A DNA stretch of 64,000 bases from Grimontia indica (GCF_000333895.2 NZ_ANFM02000014.1:124001-188000); one strand, 5' to 3'. Positions 18,214 to 27,829 are shown, counted from the first letter of the stretch. The notes: a model not told the origin generated them from the letters alone. Numbers and translations are program-made.

Positions 18214-20052
18214 ATGCAAAAAAACACTCAAAATACTAAGCCAAAGAGAACAGGCCGAGCGACCCTGTTAAACCACTATCCTGCATGGAAATACGTGGTG
18301 CTGATCACCACCATCATCATTATGCTGTTCAGCGCCCTGCCGTCTTGGTTTGGCGAAAGCCCGGCTATCATGATTTCCCACAAAGGGAATACGCCATCGG
18401 CTGTCGCGATCAAAAGCATCCTGGATAACAAAGATGTCGCCGTGACACGTATTGACCAACAAGGCAATAAAACCACCGTGGTGCTCAGCGAAGCATCGCA
18501 ACAAAATGCGGCTAAGCAGATTTTGGCAAAACGTATGCCGGAAGATGACACCGTGACACTAGCCATGGTGCCAGCAGCACCAGCTTGGCTACTGGAGATG
18601 GGTTTCAAGCCAATCAAGCTTGGTCTTGACCTTCGCGGCGGCGTGCAATTCCTGCTGGATGTCGACATGCAGCAAGTTTTCCATGCTCATGCAACACAAG
18701 CCGCTGATGCGGTCCGCGAGCACGCGCGCGAGCTTCGTGTCCGTGGTGTGCGCGTTCAGGTTAATGCCGATAGTGACTTAAAAATCGTTGCACCATCCAG
18801 TGCTTCTGAAGGCGAACTGCGCCAATTCCTCCGCGAGCAATATCCGCAATGGGAAGTAAAAGGTAGCGGTGACAACACCCTGACAATGAGTTTGAAAGAA
18901 GCGGAAAAGCAAACACTCACTAACCTAACTGTGCAACAGAACCTGCAAACCATGCGCTCTCGTATTGAGGAGCTCGGCATCACAGAAGCAGCTGTTCAAC
19001 GTCAGGGCGAACACCGCATCCGCATCGAACTGCCAGGCGTTCAAGACCCAGCCGCCGCCAAAAACGTGATTGGCGCAACTGCAAGCCTTGCGTTCTATGA
19101 AGTGGTAAGTGATTACAAACCTGGCTCTATGGTGATCCCAGAGCAAAACGGTCGCCCGGTGCACGTTAACCGCAAACCGGTTCTATCAGGTGAGCACATT
19201 GTCGATGCGCGCGCCAGCATGGGTGAAATGGGCATGCCGGAAGTGAACATTTCGCTGGATTCAACCGGCGGTAAAAAAATGTCTGACTTCTCAGCGCAGC
19301 ATATCGGCAAACCTATGGCGACAGCTTACAGCGAATACAGCCGCAATGCAGAAGGTAAAACTGAGCAAGAAACGTCCATCATCAGCGTGGCGACCATTCA
19401 GTCCCAACTGGGTAACCGTTTCCGCATTACCGGCGTCGGTACCCTGCCTGAAGCACAGGATTTAGCGCTATTGCTGCGTGCCGGCTCTCTCACCGCACCA
19501 GTAACCATCGTTGAAGAACGCACCATTGGTCCTTCTTTGGGTGCTGAAAACATTCAAAACGGCTTTGCGGCACTGGCAATGGGGATGGGTTTAACCCTGC
19601 TGTTTATGGCTGTGTGGTACCGCAAGCTTGGCTGGGTGGCAAACCTCGCCCTTGTCGTCAATATGGTAATGCTACTGGGTCTGATTGCCCTACTTCCTGG
19701 GGCAGTACTTACGCTGCCGGGTATCGCTGGACTAGTGCTTACCGTCGGTATGGCAGTGGATACCAACGTACTTATCTTCGAACGTATTAAAGAGAAAGTC
19801 CGTGAAGGAAGAAGTCTGGCTCAGTCGATTGATTTGGGTTTCAGCAGTGCGTTCGCCACTATCCTCGACTCCAACATCACCACACTTATCTCTGCTGCAA
19901 CCTTATATGCCATTGGTAATGGCCCTATCCAAGGTTTTGCTCTGACATTGGGCTTAGGTTTGTTGACCAGTATGTTTACCGGAATCTTCGCGTCTCGCGC
20001 AGTGATCAATCTGGTTTGGGGTAGAGATTCACGTCGCGGTGTGAGGGTATAA
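18214..20052 (+). CDS. secD: Protein translocase subunit SecD (stand-alone paralogue)
   Basis: A 612-residue SecD, which with SecF uses the ion gradient to pull proteins through SecYEG on the periplasmic side. TM1 lies at about 25-45, the conserved GLDLRGG motif at 137-143, and the large periplasmic domain follows. The C-terminal membrane domain contains VGMAVDTNVLIFERIKE, with Asp516 as the expected ion-path residue. Start MQKNTQ has a usable upstream purine tract. There is no yajC or tgt upstream, unlike the canonical operon. Vibrio species are known to carry two SecDF sets, one sodium- and one proton-coupled, so this is probably the second set. Confidence 0.93.
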   Translation: MQKNTQNTKPKRTGRATLLNHYPAWKYVVLITTIIIMLFSALPSWFGESPAIMISHKGNTPSAVAIKSILDNKDVAVTRIDQQGNKTTVVLSEASQQNAAKQILAKRMPEDDTVTLAMVPAAPAWLLEMGFKPIKLGLDLRGGVQFLLDVDMQQVFHAHATQAADAVREHARELRVRGVRVQVNADSDLKIVAPSSASEGELRQFLREQYPQWEVKGSGDNTLTMSLKEAEKQTLTNLTVQQNLQTMRSRIEELGITEAAVQRQGEHRIRIELPGVQDPAAAKNVIGATASLAFYEVVSDYKPGSMVIPEQNGRPVHVNRKPVLSGEHIVDARASMGEMGMPEVNISLDSTGGKKMSDFSAQHIGKPMATAYSEYSRNAEGKTEQETSIISVATIQSQLGNRFRITGVGTLPEAQDLALLLRAGSLTAPVTIVEERTIGPSLGAENIQNGFAALAMGMGLTLLFMAVWYRKLGWVANLALVVNMVMLLGLIALLPGAVLTLPGIAGLVLTVGMAVDTNVLIFERIKEKVREGRSLAQSIDLGFSSAFATILDSNITTLISAATLYAIGNGPIQGFALTLGLGLLTSMFTGIFASRAVINLVWGRDSRRGVRV

Positions 20053-20054
20053 CA

Positions 20055-20951
20055 ATGATTACGATGAAAAACGCAACAAAACTTCGCCGTATTGGCAGCC
20101 TGATTTCCTGTGTACTCATGGTGCTTTCTATCTTTACCTTGAGCACCAAGGGCCTCAATTTCGGCCTCGATTTTACCGGCGGTATGATCAGTGAAGTTCA
20201 ACTGGACTCAACGCTGACTGCCAACCAAATTCAAGACAAATTGGAAGCTGCGCTCAAACAGCCTGTGACCGTGGTGTCAGCCGGAGAAGCCGGTGATTGG
20301 GTACTTCGTTACGCCGCGCCGGAGAAATTGAGTGAGCAGCCTGAGCTCAAGCCTATCCTTGAGTCTTTCTCTCAAACTGTCGAGATGATTAACGTCAGTC
20401 TGGTCGGCCCACAAGTCGGTCAAGAACTGGCAGAGCAAGGAGGATTGGCCGTGCTTATTACTCTGTTGGTGATTCTGGGTTACCTGAGTTTCCGCTTCGA
20501 GTGGCGACTGGCATCCGGCGCACTCTTGGCACTGGTACATGACGTCGTTCTCCTGCTGGGCTTTTTCTCTATCACAGGAATGGAGTTCAACCTGACAGTG
20601 TTGGCAGCACTCTTGGCGGTGCTGGGTTACTCCCTGAATGATTCCATCATCATCTCTGACCGGATCAGGGAACTGCTGAAAGCGAACGTGACCTTGCCAA
20701 TTGCAGAGCTCAACAACCGCGCGATTGCTTCTACTATGTCCCGCACTCTCATCACTTCAGGAACCACACTGATTTCAGTGGGGTCACTGTGGCTGTTGGG
20801 GGGAGAGCCACTATATGGTTTCTCCATCACCATGTTTATCGGTATTGTCGCCGGCACCTGGTCAACCATGACGGTCGCCACCATTATTCCGGAAATGACG
20901 AATCTGCGACCCGAACATTACATGCCAACACCGGTGTCTGACGCACCATAA
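20055..20951 (+). CDS. secF: Protein translocase subunit SecF (stand-alone paralogue)
   Basis: A 298-residue partner of the preceding SecD. TM1 (about 12-30) is followed by LNFGLDFTGG and a short periplasmic domain, then five further membrane segments. The key TM4 motif is GYSLNDSIIISDRIRE. It starts 2 bases after the secD stop, so translation is probably coupled. The second ATG (residue 4) is an alternative start. A strong terminator follows, ending the secDF transcript. Confidence 0.94.
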   Translation: MITMKNATKLRRIGSLISCVLMVLSIFTLSTKGLNFGLDFTGGMISEVQLDSTLTANQIQDKLEAALKQPVTVVSAGEAGDWVLRYAAPEKLSEQPELKPILESFSQTVEMINVSLVGPQVGQELAEQGGLAVLITLLVILGYLSFRFEWRLASGALLALVHDVVLLLGFFSITGMEFNLTVLAALLAVLGYSLNDSIIISDRIRELLKANVTLPIAELNNRAIASTMSRTLITSGTTLISVGSLWLLGGEPLYGFSITMFIGIVAGTWSTMTVATIIPEMTNLRPEHYMPTPVSDAP

Positions 20952-20965
20952 AGCCTTAAATTCCA

Positions 20966-20989
20966 AGCCCGCTTCTGCGGGCTTTTTTA
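20966..20989 (+). terminator. Rho-independent terminator after secF
   Basis: AAGCCCGC and GCGGGCTT pair around a TTCT loop and are followed by six T. Confidence 0.9.
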
Positions 20990-21119
20990 TACCCACTCCA
21001 TCATCCTGTAATCAATGTCTAACGAACACGGTCACTTACATATTAGGTATTCCTGCCGCTTGCAATCTGTCAGCGCGCTCAACAGAATGCTGTGCAAAAT
21101 TGGATCAAATTTTTAGGCC

Positions 21120-23222
21120 ATGTATCACCACACTTCAATCAAGAGCTCTCTATTAATCATCGCTTTACTTGCTTTGATGTTTTTTTTGTCGCTAACAGTG
21201 AAAGCCCAGACACCGGATACCGGATGGCTAACAAACCCTGCTCACCTACCGGTCAAAGCCCGCGTTGCGCTGACTGGCAATGCCAATGAATCAACCAACG
21301 CCGTTGAAGGCTTTCTGGAAATCAACCTCTCCGGCAACTGGAAAACCTACTGGCGCTCCCCCGGAGAAGGCGGCGTTGCGCCGAGTCTAAATTGGCAAGC
21401 ATCAGAGAACATCAAAGATGTGGACTGGCAATGGCCTGCTCCACAACGCTTCGATTTGTTGGGTATTGATACGCTGGGCTACACAGGCGATATCATTTTT
21501 CCCATCACGCTATACGTTGATAACATCAACAAACCAGCAAACTTTGCAGGTACCTTAACGGTCTCTTCCTGTACCACAGTGTGTGTGCTCACGGACTACG
21601 AGTTTGAACTGGCATTTATACCAAACAATCTAAAACCCAATGCAGAGTTGCTGCACACGCATGCGCAGGCCGCTAGCCAAGTCCCTAAAGCATCACCTCA
21701 ACTGAAAAATATCAGCGCCATATGGGATGATACAAAACAGCAACTGCAAGTTTCCGCAAGTAAAGTCATCGATTGGCAATCACCCGATATCATTGTTGAT
21801 GGCAGTTCGGACGCACTAACCGATGTAGCTTTTTCTGTGCCGACAATCTCAGTGAATGGCCAGACCGTCACCGCTACCTACTCCGCCAGCAGTTGGATGA
21901 AACAGCCTGCGTTGGCCGATGAAATGGTGACCATCACATTTATTGACAAAGATTTTCTGGCTGAACAGAAAATCACGGCAAAGGCGGGCACCATTGTTGA
22001 GTCAGTACCGGGCTTTTCCTTTGCATCTGCCATTGCCTTCGCCCTGCTAGGTGGCCTTATTCTTAATATCATGCCTTGTGTGTTGCCGGTACTTGGTCTC
22101 AAGCTCAGCAGCGTGATCACCGCTCAGGGTCTGGCGAAAGTACAAATACGTAAGCAATTTCTTGCCTCAGCGGCGGGTATCTTGTTTTCATTTTGGCTAC
22201 TCGCTGCTTTCCTACTCACTCTCAAACTCACTGGAAACGCGATCGGTTGGGGCATTCAATTCCAAAGCCCGCTGTTTATCGGTGTGATGGTGGCGATTAC
22301 GATGCTGTTTGCTGCCAACATGTTGGGATTATTCGAGATCAGACTGCCCTCTTCGGCGAATACCTGGTTGGCAGCCCGGGGAGATAACTCCTATGTCGGG
22401 CACTTTACACAAGGCATGTTTGCCACATTACTTGCAACCCCGTGTTCTGCACCGTTTCTTGGTACCGCGGTTGCGTTTGCTCTAACCGCATCAACGCCAA
22501 CCCTGTTTGCGATTTTCTCCGCGCTAGCTGTCGGTATGGCGCTGCCTTGGTTACTCGTTGCCGCAATGCCTTCCCTAGCAGCGAAATTGCCAAAGCCAGG
22601 CCCCTGGATGAACCGAGTGAAGTGGTTATTTGGCTTTATGATGCTTGCAACCAGCGTCTGGCTACTGACATTGCTGGCCAATCATTTATCGCTGCTTTGG
22701 CTTATCATCCTGAGCTTCATCGTCATTGCCTTTTTCATCACCAGAACCCACAAAGTTCACGGTAAAAAAACAGCAGTGATCATCAGTGGCGTGGGCATTT
22801 TTCTGACGGCTGTGACGCTGGTAATTGCAAGCCTTACAGCCTCTAAATGGGTGACGCCTCTGCCACCTGATTTAGCGTGGAAAAAGCTCGATGAATCGCA
22901 GATAGCGCAAGAAGTGAAAGCAGAAAACACCGTGTTTGTGGATGTCACTGCAGATTGGTGTATCACCTGCAAAGCGAACAAAATTGGTGTTTTACTGCAA
23001 GAGCCCGTCTACTCCAGACTTCAAGCCGAAGATATGGTGACATTTCAGGGTGATTGGACTTCTCCCAACGGTTATGTGACTGACTATCTGCGTAAATACG
23101 GCCGCTATGGTGTGCCTTTCAATATTGTTTATGGCCCAGCGGCGCCAGAAGGCATCCCGCTTCCTGTCGTGCTGTCTAGTGAAGATATCATTCGTGCCAT
23201 CAATCATGCTAAAGGAGGTTGA
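21120..23222 (+). CDS. scsB: ScsB/DsbD-type membrane thiol reductase
   Basis: A 700-residue inner-membrane protein. A signal peptide (about 1-29) precedes an N-terminal periplasmic domain with Cys151 and Cys155 in SCTTVC. The DsbD-type membrane core (about 300-570) has one cysteine in each half, Cys320 in NIMPC and Cys442 in TPCSAP, which relay electrons. A C-terminal thioredoxin-like domain has W613-C-I-T-C617. The layout matches ScsB (suppressor of copper sensitivity) rather than plain DsbD, which is shorter. It would pass reducing power from cytoplasmic thioredoxin to periplasmic thiol proteins. The following gene overlaps its expression signals: the ribosome site of the next gene sits in its last codons. 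Confidence 0.85.
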   Translation: MYHHTSIKSSLLIIALLALMFFLSLTVKAQTPDTGWLTNPAHLPVKARVALTGNANESTNAVEGFLEINLSGNWKTYWRSPGEGGVAPSLNWQASENIKDVDWQWPAPQRFDLLGIDTLGYTGDIIFPITLYVDNINKPANFAGTLTVSSCTTVCVLTDYEFELAFIPNNLKPNAELLHTHAQAASQVPKASPQLKNISAIWDDTKQQLQVSASKVIDWQSPDIIVDGSSDALTDVAFSVPTISVNGQTVTATYSASSWMKQPALADEMVTITFIDKDFLAEQKITAKAGTIVESVPGFSFASAIAFALLGGLILNIMPCVLPVLGLKLSSVITAQGLAKVQIRKQFLASAAGILFSFWLLAAFLLTLKLTGNAIGWGIQFQSPLFIGVMVAITMLFAANMLGLFEIRLPSSANTWLAARGDNSYVGHFTQGMFATLLATPCSAPFLGTAVAFALTASTPTLFAIFSALAVGMALPWLLVAAMPSLAAKLPKPGPWMNRVKWLFGFMMLATSVWLLTLLANHLSLLWLIILSFIVIAFFITRTHKVHGKKTAVIISGVGIFLTAVTLVIASLTASKWVTPLPPDLAWKKLDESQIAQEVKAENTVFVDVTADWCITCKANKIGVLLQEPVYSRLQAEDMVTFQGDWTSPNGYVTDYLRKYGRYGVPFNIVYGPAAPEGIPLPVVLSSEDIIRAINHAKGG

Positions 23223-23226
23223 AACC

Positions 23227-23748
23227 ATGGACACTCCAAAAGACAAGAGTAAATGGAAACAGCCCGGATTCTGGATAAAGGAAATCCTGACACTGGTGAT
23301 CTTGTTTTCCATTGTTTCATTCGCTGTGGATCTTTGGCGCAGTCAGGACATGCCGAACGAGCAGTTGCCAAATGTTGCCTTACAGGATCTGTCAGGTGAA
23401 ACCATAGATTTAGTCGCCCTGAGTGAAGACAAGCCCGTGGTTTTGTACTTTTGGGCCACGTGGTGTGGCGCATGCAAATTTGTGACGCCAACTGTTGACT
23501 TGTTAGCGGAGGATCATGAGGTCGTCTCAGTTGCGATCACCTCAGGCTCAAATGATCGTGTTGCGGCCTACCTTCAACATCACGACCTAAAATTCGCCAC
23601 CATCAATGATGAGCGAGGATCATTGTCAGGTATGTGGGGCGTGCGCGCGACGCCGACCATCGTGATTGTTAAAGGCGGCAAAATCGCATCTATCACCACC
23701 GGTATCACCACCCCACCCGGTTTATTGGCTCGCCTTTGGTTGGCTTAA
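23227..23748 (+). CDS. Membrane-anchored thioredoxin-like protein (ScsD/TlpA type)
   Basis: A 173-residue protein starting MDTPKDKSKW, with AAAGGAGG 7-14 bases upstream. One membrane anchor (about 17-37) leads to a periplasmic thioredoxin fold with the active site W-C80-G-A-C83 and the cis-proline loop RATPT. It lies 4 bases after the scsB stop, so the two form an operon, and this protein is a likely redox partner of ScsB. The longer open frame from 23107 overlaps scsB and is not supported. ScsD is the best family match; a CcmG/ResA role is less likely without cytochrome genes nearby. Confidence 0.85.
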   Translation: MDTPKDKSKWKQPGFWIKEILTLVILFSIVSFAVDLWRSQDMPNEQLPNVALQDLSGETIDLVALSEDKPVVLYFWATWCGACKFVTPTVDLLAEDHEVVSVAITSGSNDRVAAYLQHHDLKFATINDERGSLSGMWGVRATPTIVIVKGGKIASITTGITTPPGLLARLWLA

Positions 23749-23782
23749 CCCATCGCTTTCACAGGCACTTTTCAAACAAAAT

Positions 23783-23833
23783 ACCCGGCCATTGATTAGT
23801 GACATGAATTCCTAATCATGCCGGGCATTTTTC
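23783..23833 (+). terminator. Long hairpin terminator after the scsBD pair
   Basis: The arms CCCGGC-ATTGATTAG and CTAATCAT-GCCGGG pair almost fully around a 12-base loop and are followed by ATTTTT. Confidence 0.75.
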
Positions 23834-23975
23834 ATATCTATGAAAAATCAGAAAACCTTTTTCGAGCCACCTTTAATTTGTAGAAACCGACAAAATCCCG
23901 CCGCCTAATTTTCAACCAAATCAGTGTGTAATAACAAAAAAGCAACAAAAACAACCAACACTGAGAGGAAACAAC

Positions 23976-25538
23976 ATGTTACGCACTCGACTACTCCCTT
24001 TGGTGGCAGTGGTATCGGCGACAATACCTCAACTCGCCTTTGCACACGGCTATATGGACTACCCACCTGCACGTCAGGAAATTTGTGACAGCGACGGTGG
24101 CTACTGGGAATCAACGGATGGCTCAACCATCCCGAACGCCGCTTGTCGCGCTGCTTTTAAAGAGTCTGGCTGGTATCCATTTGTGCAAAAGCCGGAGTTT
24201 GCCAAGCTCGTTTCTGATTTCACCAATCAAGCAGCTGTTGAAGCTGGTGTGCCAGATGGCGCGCTGTGTTCTGCGGGTGACCCGAAAAAAGCCGGTATCG
24301 ACATTCCCTCTTCTGAATGGCAAGCCACACCCATTGACCCAAGCTTGAACGGTAAACTGACTCTGCTATACCGTGCATCAACGCCCCACAATCCAAGCTT
24401 CTGGAAATTCTACCTCTCAAATGCTGCCTACAATTCGGCAACTGATGCATTGAAATGGTCAGATCTGGATTTGATTGCGGAATTTGGCAATGTACCCGTT
24501 GTGATAATCAACGAGAAAAAGTACTACCAAATGACGATTACACTGCCAACAGACCGTACCGGCAACGCAGTGCTTTATTCACGCTGGCAGCGCGATGACC
24601 CGGCAGGCGAAGGCTTCTACAACTGTTCAGACATCAGCTTTGGTGGCGACATCGTTGTTCCAACATGGCAAAGCCTTGGTGCAGCAGTCAAAGCGACTGA
24701 CGACGCCAATAATGGAGATACCGTTTGGTTCCGTGTTTTCGATGGAAGTGGAACAGAAACCGTGTTCGAAAAGGTCGCTATTGACGTGACAAACCAAGAC
24801 GAATCGGTTTGGGCTTCTCAGTTAGCAGATATCATCAGCAATGGTTCGACCGGTGTTCGCCTCGGTAAACTCTCACAAGACGGTTTGGTGTCTTGGGACA
24901 GCGCCGACCTATACGGCAATCTGGTTTACGTGAAAGACCAAAGCGCTACCTTCCAGCTCGATATCAAACGTGAAGTTGTGAACAACGTGCCTGTTCTTAA
25001 CGCCCCGCTGACAGTGAACGTGGAAAGCGGTCAATCTACTCAAATTGCTATTTCAGCAACAGATGCTGACAACGATGTACTGACATTCAGTGCTAGCCAA
25101 GGCACTGTGACAGTCACTGGCAATGATGCAACCATCAGTTACACTGCGCCAGCAACCACCACTGACCTTAACGACACGATTACTGTGACAGTCACTGACG
25201 GCACTGCGAGTGCTGAGGCTGTGATCAGCGTAAACGTGAAAGGTAGCGGTAGCACTGGCGGTGAAACAAACTGGGATGCGAATGCGACCTATCTGGCTGG
25301 CGATAAAGTGACACACTTTGGCGTAACTTATACGGCGCAGTGGTGGAACAAAGGTGAGGAGCCGGGAACGTCTTCCGTATGGGTAGCGGACAAAGGTGCT
25401 GGCGACCAAGCCTGGAGTAAAGATATTGCCTACAGCGGCGGCGATACTGTGGTTTATGAGACGAAAACCTACAAAGCGAAGTGGTGGACCAAAGGCGATC
25501 TACCGACGAATGGCGGGCCTTGGGCGGAAGTGAAATAA
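23976..25538 (+). CDS. AA10 lytic polysaccharide monooxygenase, chitin-active, multi-domain
   Basis: A 520-residue secreted copper enzyme that cleaves crystalline chitin oxidatively. The 23-residue signal peptide leaves His24 as the new N-terminus (HGYMDYPPAR), the first copper ligand; His138 in STPHNPSFW is the second. The catalytic domain spans about 24-228. Next comes a GbpA-like second domain (about 235-330), an Ig/cadherin-like repeat (about 333-425), and two CBM5/12-type chitin-binding modules (about 432-470 and 478-520), each with a WW pair (YTAQWWNKG, YKAKWWTKG). It is monogenic. Together with the porins it points to chitin use. It could also assist surface adhesion, as GbpA does in Vibrio cholerae. 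Confidence 0.93.
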   Translation: MLRTRLLPLVAVVSATIPQLAFAHGYMDYPPARQEICDSDGGYWESTDGSTIPNAACRAAFKESGWYPFVQKPEFAKLVSDFTNQAAVEAGVPDGALCSAGDPKKAGIDIPSSEWQATPIDPSLNGKLTLLYRASTPHNPSFWKFYLSNAAYNSATDALKWSDLDLIAEFGNVPVVIINEKKYYQMTITLPTDRTGNAVLYSRWQRDDPAGEGFYNCSDISFGGDIVVPTWQSLGAAVKATDDANNGDTVWFRVFDGSGTETVFEKVAIDVTNQDESVWASQLADIISNGSTGVRLGKLSQDGLVSWDSADLYGNLVYVKDQSATFQLDIKREVVNNVPVLNAPLTVNVESGQSTQIAISATDADNDVLTFSASQGTVTVTGNDATISYTAPATTTDLNDTITVTVTDGTASAEAVISVNVKGSGSTGGETNWDANATYLAGDKVTHFGVTYTAQWWNKGEEPGTSSVWVADKGAGDQAWSKDIAYSGGDTVVYETKTYKAKWWTKGDLPTNGGPWAEVK

Positions 25539-25565
25539 CACACTCTTCCCCAATGCAGCTGACAT

Positions 25566-25596
25566 AAAAAACGCCCCTTAAAGGGGCGTTTTTCTT
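25566..25596. terminator. Bidirectional terminator between the AA10 gene and zipA
   Basis: AAAAACGCCCC and GGGGCGTTTTT pair around TTAAA, with A and T runs on both sides serving both convergent genes. Confidence 0.92.
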
Positions 25597-25613
25597 TGTC
25601 TTGTCAGATTCAA

Positions 25614-26576
25614 TCAGGCGCGCGCGTGGAACTGTTTTATCTTGTCGCGATAACCATCAAGGCGCTGAGGCGTCATCATATTTCGCTTATCGTCCGTGAC
25701 CAAACCACCAAGCTGATCTGCAACTTGTTGGGCAGTTTGAAGCATGAGCTTAAAGTTCTGCTCGGCTTCACCGTAACAAGGCAGCGTCATAAACAGGGTA
25801 ATGCCCGGAGTGGTGAATTGATGAATCGTTGCCAGCGGGAAACTACCAGGGTTAAACATGTTTGCCGCACTGAACAAAACTTTACCTGTGCCAGCTAAAT
25901 CTGCGTGGCGGTGGAAAATTTCCATCTCACCGAAAATCATGCCGTGTTGCTCGAGGCAGTTAATCAGCTCTTCGCCATCAAACTCACTGTTATTTGCAGC
26001 CTGAACGTTCATGATCAGTACCTGCTGCTCTGGCTCTTTTGGTGCTTCTTCTTCAACTTGTGGTACATCATCAACAACAGTTTCTGAAGCGTCTTTATCT
26101 TCTGCAAAAGACACGTTTTCTGGTGTTTCAATAACTGGTTCTGGGACTGCGTCAACAACAGGGGCTTCTTCCTGAGGCGTTTGAATCGACTGTACAGGCA
26201 CATCAGTCGCTTTATCTGCATCGCTGTCGTCAGCAGAAAATGTCGGCAAAGGAACATCTTCGTCCTTCTCTTTTGCTGACATGTCTTCATTCTGTCCAGC
26301 AAAAAGAGGATCGACATCAGGTTTATCACCAAAATTCAGACCAGGCTCTTTGCGCTCAGTTTTAGGCTTGTCGCTACTACCAGACTTGATCACTCGAACT
26401 GAACCAATACCGTCCTGATCAAATCCTGTCTCATCTTTTTCTCTTAATTTCCCAATTGGCTTTTCGCCAAACTTCGCGGGCTTTTCCTTACGGCTTGTCC
26501 ACAAGCCATGAAGCAACAACGCGGCGATAGCCACCGCACCCAAAATGATTAAAACAAGGCGCAATTCCTGCATCAT
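25614..26576 (-). CDS. zipA: Cell division protein ZipA
   Basis: A 320-residue inner-membrane protein that tethers FtsZ to the membrane. The N-terminus MMQELRLVLIILGAVAIAALLLHGLW is a single membrane anchor followed by the basic TSRKEK segment. A long acidic, Pro/Glu/Val-rich linker (about 40-180) leads to the globular FtsZ-binding domain (about 185-318), with FHRHADLAGTGKVLFSAANM as a recognisable stretch. The architecture is complete. It lies convergent with the AA10 gene and divergent from cysZ. Confidence 0.95.
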   Translation of the reverse strand: MMQELRLVLIILGAVAIAALLLHGLWTSRKEKPAKFGEKPIGKLREKDETGFDQDGIGSVRVIKSGSSDKPKTERKEPGLNFGDKPDVDPLFAGQNEDMSAKEKDEDVPLPTFSADDSDADKATDVPVQSIQTPQEEAPVVDAVPEPVIETPENVSFAEDKDASETVVDDVPQVEEEAPKEPEQQVLIMNVQAANNSEFDGEELINCLEQHGMIFGEMEIFHRHADLAGTGKVLFSAANMFNPGSFPLATIHQFTTPGITLFMTLPCYGEAEQNFKLMLQTAQQVADQLGGLVTDDKRNMMTPQRLDGYRDKIKQFHARA

Positions 26577-27067
26577 TTAATCTCAGCATTTATCCAATTA
26601 ACGACGAGAGTCCGCAAGCGGTTGTGACCTATCTAAACACCTTGGTACAACCTTTGGCAATGTCGCACATACAAATTGCTGACTACTGTACCAAAAAGCG
26701 TATGAAAGTTAACGTCCATACCGCGAGAACACTGAAAAAGTCACTGTTCTGACAGTGAAAACGCGCCCAATGCGCATTTTCACTCACTTCACTATGCTGT
26801 TTGACAATGGCGCGGTTCAATAATTCACCAGTGGCGTAAATTGCCATTATCTGGTCTTAGACGTTAACATTCTCTCATCACGAGGCATCGATAGAGGTGC
26901 TGCATCGCTAGCTGGAATATCAAGATTGCGTTTTAAACCCCCGAAAACCCAAGGTTTCACAGCAATACGCCATCACCTGTAAAATGAAGTCAAAGTTGGC
27001 TTAGTTCCTGCTTTAGCAATAAAAACATTCAATTTTTGCCTTAGGGATAGGCACGGAAGGAGATTCT
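26577..27067. other. Gene-free region between zipA and cysZ
   Basis: These 491 bases separate divergent zipA and cysZ and should carry both promoters. Besides a strong ribosome site (GGAAGGAG) for cysZ, the clearest structures are two partly overlapping hairpins at 26741-26783. I see no convincing open frame or known riboswitch. Confidence 0.6.
26741..26783. other. Two mutually exclusive hairpins upstream of cysZ
   Basis: Stem A: TCACTGT (26741-26747) pairs with ACAGTGA (26752-26758). Stem B: GTGAAAA-GCGC (from 26755) pairs with GCGC-TTTTCAC (to 26783) around CCAAT, with one internal mismatch. They share GTGA, so only one can form at a time, as in an attenuator; on the plus strand stem B lacks a long T run. 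Meaning unknown. Confidence 0.4.
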
Positions 27068-27829
27068 ATGAACCCAACTCAAATGGCTAAGCAGCCGGTA
27101 TCTGGTGCGAGCTATTTTCTCCGCGGATTTTCGCTCATGTTTACGCCCGGGATCCGTCGCTTTGTGATTATTCCGTTGGTCGTAAACCTGCTTTTAATGG
27201 GCACCCTAATTGGTGTTGTGCTTTCTCAGCTCAGTGATTGGATTAATGGCTGGTTATCCTATTTACCTGAAATGCTGAATTGGCTCTCGTATGTCTTGTG
27301 GCCTCTGCTGGCAATAGCAATATTGGTTATCTGTTCTTACTTTTTCAGTACTGTTGCCAACTGGATTGCGGCCCCTTTTAACGGCCTACTGGCTGAACAT
27401 CTGGAAGCTAAGTTGACAGGCAAGCGTCCACCAGACGATGGCATTACCGGCATCATCAAAGATTTACCCCGTGTGTTTAAACGCGAATGGCAGAAACTTG
27501 CTTACTACTTGCCAAAAGCTTTGGGTTTGTTGTTACTAATGTGGATTCCAGCGATTGGCCAAACACTCGGCCCGGTGCTGTGGTTCTTGTTCAGTGCCTG
27601 GATGATGGGTATCCAGTATTGTGACTACCCGTTTGATAACCACCGTGTCTCTTTCCCGAACATGAAAGCCACGCTGCGCGACAATAAAGGCTCCACCATG
27701 AGTTTTGGCGCTTTGGTGATGTTGTTCACCATGACACCGATTCTCAACCTTTTTGTTATGCCAGCCGCTGTCTGCGGAGCAACGGCGATGTGGGTTGATA
27801 AGTATCGCGGCGATCTAGCCCGCTATTAA
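27068..27829 (+). CDS. cysZ: Sulfate transporter CysZ
   Basis: A 253-residue inner-membrane protein that brings sulfate into the cell for cysteine synthesis. The family signature is extensive: [19 protein letters not shown] near residues 37-55, then [28 protein letters not shown] near 97-124. About four long hydrophobic segments are seen. A good ribosome site (GGAAGGAGATTCT) precedes the ATG. It lies directly before cysK, as in other gammaproteobacteria, although a hairpin lies between them. Confidence 0.95.
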   Translation: MNPTQMAKQPVSGASYFLRGFSLMFTPGIRRFVIIPLVVNLLLMGTLIGVVLSQLSDWINGWLSYLPEMLNWLSYVLWPLLAIAILVICSYFFSTVANWIAAPFNGLLAEHLEAKLTGKRPPDDGITGIIKDLPRVFKREWQKLAYYLPKALGLLLLMWIPAIGQTLGPVLWFLFSAWMMGIQYCDYPFDNHRVSFPNMKATLRDNKGSTMSFGALVMLFTMTPILNLFVMPAAVCGATAMWVDKYRGDLARY

